From Actinomyces sp. ph3 (GTDB lineage Bacteria; Actinomycetota; Actinomycetes; Actinomycetales; Actinomycetaceae): a DNA stretch of 64,000 nt. The first letter of the stretch is position 1, and each line of letters starts with the position of its first letter. Positions 1-7,877 of this stretch are shown here, one piece after another. Below the pieces are notes generated by a model. That model was not told the DNA's origin. It did no database searches and worked only from the letters and a program-made list of their open reading frames with translations. Position numbers and translations under genes: made by a program. The DNA is taken from contig NZ_CAGY01000001.1 of assembly GCF_000308055.1 (NCBI RefSeq), forward strand, positions 372,001-436,000, read 5' to 3'.

Positions 1-1118
1 CTCTCTTGCGCAGTCCCGCGTAGAATCGTCGAACTCAAGCGTGAACGAACCAGCGCCTCCACTGTTGATGCAGAAGGTAGTTGAGCGTGAACTAGTCCCT
101 GGGCAGAGCTCATACCCGCGCGCATCCCCCAGCGTTGTCCTCCGGGATATTCTTCCTGCTCGCTATTCGTCACGACTTGGGCGACAAGCGGACGTTCGAC
201 ATGAACACGCAGGGTATAGCGTTCATCGGTGATTCCGTTCAGTGGAACGTCAACGACCGTTCCTGCGCTCACGTCCAATTCCCCACCCGGCACATTAAAG
301 GTGCCAGCGTCACTGGTGTAGCTCAAGGCGACGTGAGTATCGGCCTCGTCATCTGCTGCCGAAGGAGGAACAAGAAGACGCAGGCTACTGCTCCCCTGCT
401 TTGAAAGCCCAAGGAAAAGCTGGTCTTCCCTTGGCTTTGTTCCACTCACGCTTGTCACGCCTTTGGGCACTTCTCCCTGCATTGCAGAGCTTTGCACCCA
501 GGCTGCCACTCCTTGACCATCGGCGTGGATATGTACGGCCAGTGCACTCTCTTCTGGGAAGAGTCCCCCCGCCAGGACAGATTGAGTGGAGCGGGCCGGA
601 ATCGTCATCTGGTGTGGTTTGGCATCAATGGGACCGTTTGCTCCGTATCCCTCAAGGGTGACCACAGAAGGCGAGGAATTAGGATTTGCAAAGGTCACGA
701 CCAAGTCTTCGCCACTGGTACTTGATCCCAGAACGCTCCACTGGTCATTCGCTGGCAATTGGCATGACGTCATACTCAGACCGCGAAGCTCTCCCCCGCT
801 TTGGCCCATCACACCAAGCGTCGTGGGAAGGGTGTGCGCAGAGGCATCCGCACGCAGGATTGTCCATTCTCCACTGGTCTCACGCTCCCCGGCGGAATTC
901 CACACCGAGGCAGCAGATACACCTCCATCAAGGTGGAATGGGTCGACAATCCCCGCCGGACAGGCATAGTTAAGGGTTTCTGGGCGCGCGTGAACGACCT
1001 GGGGCGCAGGAAGTGAGGACTCAGGCACGACTCTGCCTATTCCCCACGAGGCGGTGCCTAGGAGTAGCAGTGAGGCAGGGATGGCACCAATAGTGAGCAT
1101 GCGTTTTCTATTCACCAT
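1..1118 (-). CDS. DUF5719-type secreted/membrane-anchored protein (partial, cut by left edge)
   Basis: The frame is open from the ATG at 1118 to the window edge, giving about 372 codons with no stop, so the C-terminus lies outside the window. The N-terminus has a short basic start and a hydrophobic stretch at about residues 6-22, which looks like a signal peptide or anchor. The rest is extracytoplasmic-type sequence, rich in beta-strand patterns with few charged clusters. Its ATG overlaps the last 11 bases of the upstream glycosyltransferase gene, which implies translational coupling. In actinobacteria, DUF5719 proteins sit directly behind such a membrane glycosyltransferase next to whiB. The family name therefore rests on gene order plus general look, not on a catalytic motif. 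Function is unknown; a role at the cell surface together with the glycosyltransferase is inferred. Confidence 0.7.
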   Translation of the reverse strand, partial: MVNRKRMLTIGAIPASLLLLGTASWGIGRVVPESSLPAPQVVHARPETLNYACPAGIVDPFHLDGGVSAASVWNSAGERETSGEWTILRADASAHTLPTTLGVMGQSGGELRGLSMTSCQLPANDQWSVLGSSTSGEDLVVTFANPNSSPSVVTLEGYGANGPIDAKPHQMTIPARSTQSVLAGGLFPEESALAVHIHADGQGVAAWVQSSAMQGEVPKGVTSVSGTKPREDQLFLGLSKQGSSSLRLLVPPSAADDEADTHVALSYTSDAGTFNVPGGELDVSAGTVVDVPLNGITDERYTLRVHVERPLVAQVVTNSEQEEYPGGQRWGMRAGMSSAQGLVHAQLPSASTVEALVRSRLSSTILRGTAQE

Positions 1119-4100
1119 CGTCTACCACGTCCTTCCTCCCTCGAAGAAGCCCGCAAAGCATCACTGTGGCGGCAAGCGCGCACGCAGCTTTCCACGCCAG
1201 AATCCAGTTCGAGCGGTAGTTCAGCACGAGCTCACCCTCGGATGGAAGCGAGAATGCCGTTCCCCACTGATTCGTTGCTTCAGTTTGGTTCAAGCGCTGT
1301 CCATTAAGAGTTGCAACCCAATGCGAGTTCTGCCGTTCAGCAAGGCGAAGGACCCCGGGGCCTGAGACGTGTGTACGAGCACCGATAGCACCGCTTGCGA
1401 GCTCTTCGCACTGGGAATCGGCCGATTCTGAGGCAAGGCACAGGCGCGCGGGCTTACGTCCATCTGGACGTACTCTCCATGCGCTCCCGGCCTCGGTTTC
1501 ACCGATCTTCTCAATACCGGGCGCACTGTCCAGCGTTTGTGTAATGGAAGGCGCTGCGGGTCCCCCGGAGTGCACAATGATCGTATCGACGCCGTGAAGC
1601 GCTAAACGCTGGGAAGCAGAATCGTCGGGGAAAGACACCAAGGTCGCGATTGTCTCCCCCAATTCACTCCGCGCGGGATCGCTGATGTTGTTCATCCTGT
1701 CACGGAGAGCCGCCCACGAGGCCACGCTGGAGTGCTCACTCCATTGCGGGCCTGCGCCGCGCCAGAGGCGGGCATCGAGGTCGCCATCGGCACCAACGTT
1801 GAGGACAAGAACCCGAGCCTCGCGCGAAGAATTTTGTGCGTAGCGGGAAACAAGAGGCACCTGTTCGCTGGTCGAGCGCGCGCTCCACTGCGCTGAAGGT
1901 AGTACCTCAAGCCAAGGGGATGCCGCCATTGAAAGGAGTGGGATCAACCCAACACAGGCAACAAGTTTCCATCCTGTGCGGGTAATTTTTCCTTCCTTTT
2001 CGTTGTCTTTCACACAAAGCAATAAAGCGCAGATCAGGGCTAATGCCTGAACGCTGAGCAACGGTCCACCCCACGCAAAAAGCGGGCTATTTGAAGAATC
2101 GACAGGAATGTAAGACAGGGCCAATGCACCAATACCGCTCACAAGTGCGATACCCACGAGCGCCGGAAGAGAAAGCGGGAAGAAGGAAGAGCCTCGGGAA
2201 TGAAGAAGAAAACAACCGACGCTCAGCAGTGTTGCCAGCCAGAGACTAAGGAGAAGGAGCGCGCAGACGCCAAGCCACGCGGCAGAAGAAGCTGCGGGAA
2301 TACCCCACGCTCCCAAGCCGAAGGAGGCGCGCTCATAGGAAGCTGCGGCCTCGGCTGGGGCAAGAAGCGCGGGCCAGGCACGCCAAAGAATTGCATCAAC
2401 AAAGAAGGGCAGGCACAGGAGTAGACCGGGAAGAGCGGCGGTGGCGCGGCTGAGGCTGCGCGAGAAAAGCACAAGTGCGCATATGCCAAGCAGCGGGTAA
2501 GCGGCGGTGATAATCAGCCCAACGATTGCAGCGCAAGTCCACCCGCGGCGCAAGATGGCATGTCGATCACGCGGAAGGGAAAGGAGCAGGGCCACCCACA
2601 GGGGCATAAAAACATGCACGGCAAGGGAGGCAAGTCTTCCGCTGGTCATTGCGAAAAGAGCACTAGGAAGAGAGGCCCACAGACACATCAGCGCTACTCG
2701 CAGCGCGCGCGATGATGTCAGGCGCATGCTGAGGACGTCCATATTCCACGCTGCCCACGCAGGACTTAGGACGAGGAAGACATAGAGCAGTACCGTTGGC
2801 GCGATGCCGAAAAGCGCAAGTGGAGCACTCAGCACGCTGAGAAGCTGGACAAGAGGGTCCACCGCGTGTGCAGAGCCATCGCCAGAAGGTAACCAGCCCG
2901 ACCAAGCGTAGGTCCACAGATCAGTGAATCGGTCGGGAAGATTGAGCCAGGCTCCCCCATTAATCGATCCCAGATCGGAGCGGTAGATCCACAAAGAGAG
3001 CAAGAAGAGCGCAAGGCTCGTGACAACGCGAGGCGCCAGGTCACTGCTCCGACGTTCAAGAAGCGAATCTTTCCACGAGGCCTGCTCCTCAATAACGTGA
3101 GCGCTACGGTGCGTTCGGCGAATGCGAGAAGCATCAAAGCGTCCAGTGAGCAGCGGGCGTAGCGAGGAACGCGGCTGGCTGGCACAGCGGGCATGACGCG
3201 CCCGTGCAGCCACAATATGTGGGATATGAGCAAAGAGGCCGAGCCATGCGAAGAAACGAGCATAGGCCGCGCGCGGGCGAGCGCTGAGCAACAAGGCAAG
3301 GCAGCTCAGGGGAATCCAGAGTAGCGAAGCCAGAGCCTGAACAATGAGCAGCAGGGGGTTTGCAATGAGAGTCGCGAAATAGAACTCACTGGAACGTCGA
3401 GCTCGTAGCGCCGAGGCGCGCCGCAGGTTTTGCGGTGAGGAGACCTGCAGGTGAGTGAGATGGGCATTTGGGGCCGCAACAATGCGGTGGCCTGCTCGGT
3501 GAATCCTCCAGCAGAGCTCAAGACCTTCGTTGTACGGACCGAGCGCTCGATCGAAACCACCGACCTGGTTAAAGAGGGAGGAAGCCACCAGAAGGCCTGC
3601 ACTACCACCGGCAAGAACGTCAGTAACACCGTCGTACTGTCCTTGGTCGATTTCTCCATCTAGGACGAGCGGAACTCGCCTTCCAGAGGCTGTCGCGTGG
3701 ATTCCAACTTCAGCAAGAGTCCCATCAGCGCGGAAAACCTTTGGAGTTACAGCTGCAATAGATGCCCCTGCCTCGGTAGCTGCAAGCTGTTCCCTCAGGC
3801 AGGTATCTGCCGGAAGACAATCATCATGGAGGATCCACAGCCAATCGCTCGCAGTGATTACCTGAGAGGCCGCATGGTCTTTGGTGGCCTTCGCGAGGGC
3901 ATCGCTGATGTTGCGCGCACGCCCAACTGAGATCAGCAGCGCATTTTCGGGGAGGTCTTCAGCAACGACGACCTGACCCGAGGCCAAAGGAGAGGTTCGA
4001 GGGGCTCGCACATCACAGACGATCAAGTGATCGACTGCGCGACTCTGCGCGGTTAGTGCGTCAAGAAGCGAACGCAGCTCGGGGGTCATTCCCCGAGCGA

Positions 4101-4149
4101 CGACGATGGCTGCGACTGTCCCCCGCGAAAAGGGGATGCCCCGAGCCAT
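1108..4149 (-). CDS. Large membrane glycosyltransferase, family 2 N-domain plus multi-TM C-part
   Basis: About 1013 residues. The first ~250 residues form a GT-A domain: a beta-alpha start (TVAAIVVARG), a DDC metal-binding motif within WILHDDC, and a later acceptor-site region (GGFDRALGPYNEGLELCWR). Further on come at least ten hydrophobic segments and a soluble, probably extracytoplasmic C-terminal part before a last TM helix. This matches actinobacterial family 2 transferases that act on lipid-linked or wall glycans. The frame extends upstream to 4203, but the ATG at 4149 shares its A with the whiB stop (TAATG), so I chose it. The upstream 18 residues would lie inside whiB. Donor and acceptor sugars cannot be read from the sequence. 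It forms one transcription unit with whiB before it and the DUF5719 gene after it. Confidence 0.85.
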   Translation of the reverse strand: MARGIPFSRGTVAAIVVARGMTPELRSLLDALTAQSRAVDHLIVCDVRAPRTSPLASGQVVVAEDLPENALLISVGRARNISDALAKATKDHAASQVITASDWLWILHDDCLPADTCLREQLAATEAGASIAAVTPKVFRADGTLAEVGIHATASGRRVPLVLDGEIDQGQYDGVTDVLAGGSAGLLVASSLFNQVGGFDRALGPYNEGLELCWRIHRAGHRIVAAPNAHLTHLQVSSPQNLRRASALRARRSSEFYFATLIANPLLLIVQALASLLWIPLSCLALLLSARPRAAYARFFAWLGLFAHIPHIVAARARHARCASQPRSSLRPLLTGRFDASRIRRTHRSAHVIEEQASWKDSLLERRSSDLAPRVVTSLALFLLSLWIYRSDLGSINGGAWLNLPDRFTDLWTYAWSGWLPSGDGSAHAVDPLVQLLSVLSAPLALFGIAPTVLLYVFLVLSPAWAAWNMDVLSMRLTSSRALRVALMCLWASLPSALFAMTSGRLASLAVHVFMPLWVALLLSLPRDRHAILRRGWTCAAIVGLIITAAYPLLGICALVLFSRSLSRATAALPGLLLCLPFFVDAILWRAWPALLAPAEAAASYERASFGLGAWGIPAASSAAWLGVCALLLLSLWLATLLSVGCFLLHSRGSSFFPLSLPALVGIALVSGIGALALSYIPVDSSNSPLFAWGGPLLSVQALALICALLLCVKDNEKEGKITRTGWKLVACVGLIPLLSMAASPWLEVLPSAQWSARSTSEQVPLVSRYAQNSSREARVLVLNVGADGDLDARLWRGAGPQWSEHSSVASWAALRDRMNNISDPARSELGETIATLVSFPDDSASQRLALHGVDTIIVHSGGPAAPSITQTLDSAPGIEKIGETEAGSAWRVRPDGRKPARLCLASESADSQCEELASGAIGARTHVSGPGVLRLAERQNSHWVATLNGQRLNQTEATNQWGTAFSLPSEGELVLNYRSNWILAWKAACALAATVMLCGLLRGRKDVVDDGE

Positions 4150-4442
4150 TAGATGGCCGAGCGGCGCAGTCGACGACGTTCGCGCTCTGACAGGCCACCC
4201 CAAATTCCGAAGCGCTCATCATTCGCCAATGCGTATTCAAGGCATTGCTGGCGAACCTCGCAAGATTGGCACACGGCCTTTGCTTCGCGAGTCGAGCCTC
4301 CCTTTTCAGGGAAGAAGGCTTCGGGGTCGGTCTGAGCGCACAGTGCGTGCTGCTGCCAGGCTAGGGGACCGTCAGAGAAGGGAAGAGCTTCAACATCGGC
4401 GTCAGACCACTCAATAGGGCCGTCACCCAGAATGTTCCACAC
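4149..4442 (-). CDS. WhiB-family iron-sulfur transcriptional regulator
   Basis: A 97-residue protein with the WhiB signature: four cysteines at 35, 58, 61 and 67 (C-x22-C-x2-C-x5-C) that should hold a [4Fe-4S] cluster, then the G-I-W-G-G turn at 79-83, then a basic tail (RERRRLRR) for DNA contact. Members bind the primary sigma factor and control cell division, development or redox responses. The start is a GTG at 4442 with AGGGG about eight bases upstream. The gene has a clear promoter of its own, with a perfect TTGACA -35 box. It leads a three-gene overlapping unit with a membrane glycosyltransferase and a DUF5719 protein. The position beside wall-glycan genes resembles the WhiB2/WhmD branch, which affects septation, but that subfamily assignment is inference. 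Confidence 0.95.
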   Translation of the reverse strand: MWNILGDGPIEWSDADVEALPFSDGPLAWQQHALCAQTDPEAFFPEKGGSTREAKAVCQSCEVRQQCLEYALANDERFGIWGGLSERERRRLRRSAI

Positions 4443-4492
4443 GGTAGTATCCCCTCTGTGTGATGAGATGTAACAAAAAGGTCAATACGAGA

Positions 4493-4521
4493 ATTACACG
4501 CGTGTCGTTTCCACCTGTCAA
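4493..4521 (-). promoter_or_regulatory. whiB promoter, TTGACA-17-TGTAAT
   Basis: On the minus strand a perfect TTGACA (4521-4516) is followed by a 17-base spacer and TGTAAT (4498-4493). It is the best sigma70-type promoter in the window. It predicts a leader of roughly 44 bases before the whiB GTG. Confidence 0.7.
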
Positions 4522-4703
4522 GCGGATTAAGGATAAAGGGAATGCGTGCGAAGGGCCCCAAAACAGTGCACGAATTGACACGTTATGCAAGTCCAAAAGC
4601 GCAGAAATCCGGGCTTTCCGCGGAATTTCAATGAAACCTGAACACAAAGCTGGACGCTCGCTGTGAAAATCGGGCAAAAACAGCACATTTACAGCCTTTC
4701 CGC

Positions 4704-4709
4704 TACCCT
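4704..4709 (+). promoter_or_regulatory. -10 box (TACCCT) six bases before a start codon, leaderless mRNA
   Basis: TACCCT ends six bases before the ATG at 4716, and no ribosome binding site is visible. This spacing puts the transcription start at or next to the A of the ATG. I see no clear -35 box. Confidence 0.45.
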
Positions 4710-4715
4710 TTTTCT

Positions 4716-5450
4716 ATGCAAGCCATCTCACATTTTCTCTCGACAACCCAGCAGGCAAATCATCCAATTTTGACCCACTATCACAGTTTTCGAGATGAGA
4801 TTTCAGGCCCCGTCGCCTCTCGCTGGGTCTCAAAAATGGCAAATTTACTTGCTTCCGACCTCAGCAACGACCTGTTCGGAAATGCTGACAGCACCTCTAG
4901 CATTCTGATCGAGCTACCAGCGGGCTGGCAGTCGACATTTTGGCAGGTCAGCGGGGATTTGATGGGTTGGCAAACCGAAAACACCCTTTTCTCCCAGCAT
5001 TTATCCAGTAACGCTTTCAGCTTCGATGTGCACGTGAGTAACGAGCTTGCGACCCTCGAGGCAAGCACTGCAGCATGGCGCTTAGCCCATTCCACCGCTC
5101 CCCTGGCTATGCGCTGGAGAGGCTCTTTACCCTCTGGGATCCTTGACGCGCTGTCCGAGCTCATGGCTCAAAGCGATCAATTCGAGTACGAGGCGCTGGA
5201 GAGCGCTCCTTCCATAAAGGATTACCTCGCGCAGATCAATTCTGACGAAGAGGCTCTTCTCAAGGAGGCCTCGGCACAGGGACAACCCACGCGTCTGGGT
5301 CTCTACAGCGAAAGCTTCCCGAGCGCTCCCCTACTCACGCACCTATGGATGGACGGACACAGCGTCGTGGTTGTCGACAAACTCCAGTACACCCTCGAAA
5401 AGGCGCAGGAGATCTTCGCCAGCGAAAAGGTCCGCCTTGTCGTGGATTAG
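4716..5450 (+). CDS. TIGR03089 family protein
   Basis: A 244-residue soluble protein with no signal peptide or TM segment. It opens with a helical stretch followed by a region resembling the N-terminal subdomain of acyl-adenylate-forming enzymes (ISGPVASRWVSKMANLLA), but it lacks their ATP-binding core. This small actinobacterial family (TIGR03089) is usually found beside LCP, mannose-1-phosphate guanylyltransferase or rhamnosyltransferase genes, which fits the wall-glycan setting here. Its biochemical role is unknown to me. It is transcribed divergently from whiB and faces the lipoprotein gene, with 65 bases between the two stops. Translation probably begins without a leader. The family name rests on recognition of the overall sequence and on the neighbourhood. 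Confidence 0.7.
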   Translation: MQAISHFLSTTQQANHPILTHYHSFRDEISGPVASRWVSKMANLLASDLSNDLFGNADSTSSILIELPAGWQSTFWQVSGDLMGWQTENTLFSQHLSSNAFSFDVHVSNELATLEASTAAWRLAHSTAPLAMRWRGSLPSGILDALSELMAQSDQFEYEALESAPSIKDYLAQINSDEEALLKEASAQGQPTRLGLYSESFPSAPLLTHLWMDGHSVVVVDKLQYTLEKAQEIFASEKVRLVVD

Positions 5451-5515
5451 GAGCTGAAAGCCCTGCGTGCAAGGGACTGCTCACCTGCCGCTTGGAGGCG
5501 CGGGTGAAAACTCCA

Positions 5516-6196
5516 TTACTTCTTCAGGTGGAAGATCTCTGTTCCCGAGCGATTGATCTTTGCACCATCGCCGGTTTCAGTGTCCCAGCAAACCATCGCT
5601 TCGCTTGTGCTGGCACACACGTCATTGCCCGCGTAAACGGTTTCGCCATAGGCAAGGGTTCGCAAACGCTCGCCTTGATTCGTGGGAAGCGGCCCATCTC
5701 GGCGCGCGGAAATATAGGGGATTTCTTTGTCTTTAGAAAGCCCTGCGAAAAGAATATTGTCTTTGGCAAGTGGTTGCGTTCCCGGGAAGAATTCTTGCTC
5801 ACCGTAGGGCTTATCCTCGCGATAGGAATCGACCATGCACAGTTGCAGAACATCGTTAGCGAACCAGCAGTGGATGTTTCCAGAGGGTGAATTCACCCAG
5901 ATTCCTTTGGAATCCCCCGTATCCTCCAATCGGCTTGCGCCCTGAGGAATTGAGCCGAGTGTTGGGGTCACTCCCCCATCTTGGGCATTCGCCGTAGTGC
6001 TTTGCGTCGAGGCCGTGGGAGAAGAACTTTGGGGAGCCTCGCTTTGTGCGCTTCCCTGCGTTCCGTTCCCACTTGCCGAGGCCTCCGGAGAGCTCTGTGC
6101 ATTTTGGTTCCCAGAGCCTGTCCTGCAGGAAGTCAGGGAAAGGCTGAGCAGGCCGATGAGCGCAACGGCAGAGACTTTGATGATGGGATTGCGCAT
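5516..6196 (-). CDS. Secreted lipoprotein of unknown function
   Basis: 226 residues. The N-terminus is a lipoprotein signal: MRNPIIK, a hydrophobic core, then LSLTSC with the lipidated cysteine at about residue 24. A Ser/Thr/Gln/Ala-rich spacer follows to about residue 75, as in surface lipoproteins that must reach through a thick wall. The C-terminal ~140-residue domain holds spaced cysteines in two pairs (the NIHCWF / QLCMVD region and the NDVCAST / MVCWDT region) that could form disulfides outside the cell. A good ribosome binding site (GGAGGT, six bases from the ATG) supports this start. It lies 48 bases behind the GtrA gene, with a 7-bp inverted repeat (6206-6233) between them, and is probably the last gene of that unit. 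I do not recognise the globular domain. Confidence 0.8.
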   Translation of the reverse strand: MRNPIIKVSAVALIGLLSLSLTSCRTGSGNQNAQSSPEASASGNGTQGSAQSEAPQSSSPTASTQSTTANAQDGGVTPTLGSIPQGASRLEDTGDSKGIWVNSPSGNIHCWFANDVLQLCMVDSYREDKPYGEQEFFPGTQPLAKDNILFAGLSKDKEIPYISARRDGPLPTNQGERLRTLAYGETVYAGNDVCASTSEAMVCWDTETGDGAKINRSGTEIFHLKK

Positions 6197-6244
6197 TATG
6201 GGACCTCCAACAGCGCTGTATGGATGTGTTGGAAGGAAGTATAT

Positions 6245-6685
6245 CTACTTCTTGCGGGTAAAAATGAACCTATATCCCAAGTAGTTACATACCGCTCCGG
6301 TGCCCATTGCAACGATCTTCGCGGCAGGTTTGAGCAGGGACAGCGAGATCCCCAAACCGAGTGCGGGAAGACCGTGGACAATCACCCAAATGATGGCGGA
6401 TTGAAGGACCATTCCCGTAAAAAGAGTCAATCCCGCAAAAGAAAAGAACGAGGCCCAGGAAAAACCTTTTGCTTGGAAGACAAAGTGTTGGTTAATCCAA
6501 TAGCTCACGCACACGGTGATAATCGTCGAGGTGATATTCGACGGAATCACGGGAAGATCGAAGCCCACCGAGAGCAGCGAGAAGAGTGAAAAGTCCAGAA
6601 GCGAGGTTCCAACACCCACCAAGAGGTAACGGTAGAAGGAACCCGCTTCAAGAAGACGCTTCCACGCCTTTTGAAAGACGTTCAT
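6245..6685 (-). CDS. GtrA family membrane protein
   Basis: 146 residues with four predicted TM helices (roughly residues 19-41, 47-71, 80-105 and 118-142). The GtrA/DPMS-associated pattern is clear: FYRYLLVGVGTSLLDF at the start, SYWINQHFVF in the middle and NYLGYRFIF at the end. GtrA proteins help move or flip polyprenyl-phosphate-linked sugars made by an adjacent DPM-like glycosyltransferase. Here it lies 20 bases behind exactly such a gene (6706-7677), so the two probably work as a pair. The ribosome binding site is weak (ACGGG). The cargo sugar cannot be read from the sequence. Confidence 0.9.
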   Translation of the reverse strand: MNVFQKAWKRLLEAGSFYRYLLVGVGTSLLDFSLFSLLSVGFDLPVIPSNITSTIITVCVSYWINQHFVFQAKGFSWASFFSFAGLTLFTGMVLQSAIIWVIVHGLPALGLGISLSLLKPAAKIVAMGTGAVCNYLGYRFIFTRKK

Positions 6686-6705
6686 AAAGCCCGTTAATTC
6701 GCTTA

Positions 6706-7677
6706 TCAGTTCGGAAGCACTGAAGAGTAGCGCAGGTAAGCCAAGCGCATGGCTTCGCGGCGGGTCTTCAAGTTACCGGATTGGAGCAATCCGACAACGA
6801 AGGACAAGACGCCAACTATCACCAGCGAGGATGCCAGTACAGCGCTGGGCAGCTTGGGAACATTGCCCGCCTGGATGAAGTGCCAGATGACGGGAGCGCC
6901 GAAGCACAGGGCCAGGAGCATGAAGATTGCAGAGAAGATTCCGTAGAAGGCCATGGGGCGTTCATGTGCAACCAAACGGCCAATCAGTCCGAGAATACGG
7001 AAGCCATCGTGGAAGGTACGCAGCTTAGATTCTGAACCTGCGGGGCGATCCTTGAAGCCAACGCCGTACTCGGCCTGAGGAACGCGCAACGCCATGGAGT
7101 GGACCGTGAGTTCGGTTTCGATCTCGAACTCGCGAGAAAGCGCCGGGAAGGACTTGACGAAACGACGAGAGAAAACACGGTAGCCGGAGAGCATGTCCGT
7201 AACCGTGTCGCCGAAGAGGAATCCGACCAGGGAGTTGAACATCTTATTTCCCTGAGCGTGGCCGGGGCGGTAAGCCGAATTATCCTTGTCGTCAACACGG
7301 CAGCCCAGAACATGATCAAGGTTTTCGCGCACCAACAGGTCGATCATTTCGGGTGCAGCAGCAGCATCGTAGGTGTCATCACCGTCGATCATCACGTAAA
7401 CATCGGCATCAATGTCTGCGAATGCGCGACGCACAACATTGCCCTTGCCCTTACGAGTTTCCTTGCGGACGATTGCGCCGGCTGCAGCTGCAACTTCAGC
7501 GGTACGGTCGGTTGAATTGTTGTCGTAAACGTAGACTTCAATTCCGGGAACTGCATTCTTCAGGTCCGTGACAACTGTGCCAACTGCGGCTTCTTCGTTG
7601 TAGCACGGGACGATTGCTGCGATACGCACCTTGAATTCCTTTTCTCCGACATCGGGGGTCACAGGCAGAGCCTGCAC
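6706..7677 (-). CDS. DPM-like family 2 glycosyltransferase (polyprenyl-phosphate sugar synthase)
   Basis: 323 residues. The GT-A domain comes first: AAIVPCYNEE at the start, the nucleotide-sugar contact DNNSTDRT, and the metal motif DGDDTYD near residue 100. Two TM helices follow in the C-terminal third (about 237-260 and 275-300). This is the architecture of enzymes that transfer a sugar from a nucleotide to polyprenyl phosphate at the inner membrane face. The GtrA gene directly downstream supports that role. The start is a GTG at 7677. A TATACG box ends five bases before it and no ribosome binding site is present, so the mRNA may be leaderless. An out-of-frame ATG lies four bases upstream of the GTG. 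The galactan operon terminator separates this gene from GlfT2. Confidence 0.88.
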   Translation of the reverse strand: MQALPVTPDVGEKEFKVRIAAIVPCYNEEAAVGTVVTDLKNAVPGIEVYVYDNNSTDRTAEVAAAAGAIVRKETRKGKGNVVRRAFADIDADVYVMIDGDDTYDAAAAPEMIDLLVRENLDHVLGCRVDDKDNSAYRPGHAQGNKMFNSLVGFLFGDTVTDMLSGYRVFSRRFVKSFPALSREFEIETELTVHSMALRVPQAEYGVGFKDRPAGSESKLRTFHDGFRILGLIGRLVAHERPMAFYGIFSAIFMLLALCFGAPVIWHFIQAGNVPKLPSAVLASSLVIVGVLSFVVGLLQSGNLKTRREAMRLAYLRYSSVLPN

Positions 7678-7682
7678 TCATG

Positions 7683-7709
7683 CGTATAGCCTAGCGAAGA
7701 TCACTGCAA
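7683..7709 (-). promoter_or_regulatory. Candidate promoter of the DPM-like/GtrA unit
   Basis: Minus strand: TTGCAG (7709-7704), a short 15-base spacer, then TATACG (7688-7683) five bases before the GTG start. An overlapping TAGGCT offers a second possible -10. The short spacing makes the -35 uncertain. Confidence 0.4.
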
Positions 7710-7808
7710 TTTAGCGAGATAGCGCCCCCGGCAAGTCTGTTTTGGTGTTAAATCGCAATATTTTCACTTACCGCCGATGACAGCTTCACAAGAAAAGCGC
7801 ATCACATA

Positions 7809-7847
7809 AACGTGGTGGGTGAGAAGAAGCTCCTCACCCACCACGTT
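7809..7847 (-). terminator. Hairpin terminator after the galactan operon
   Basis: A perfect 15-bp inverted repeat (7809-7823 with 7833-7847) around a 9-base loop lies 31 bases behind the GlfT2 stop. The stem is GC-rich, and the T tract on the minus strand is short (TTTATG). It separates the galactan genes from the DPM-like unit. Confidence 0.8.
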
Positions 7848-7877
7848 ATTGCTCAGGACTACAGCCTGCGCTACGGG

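Noticed and set aside
5481-5507. Inverted repeat between the convergent TIGR03089 and lipoprotein genes
   Set aside because: Only eight pairs with one G-T and no T tract in either direction; too weak to list as a terminator.
5981-6589. A 202-codon plus-strand frame across the lipoprotein and GtrA genes
   Set aside because: It crosses two well-supported minus-strand genes and has a random, Arg-rich composition.
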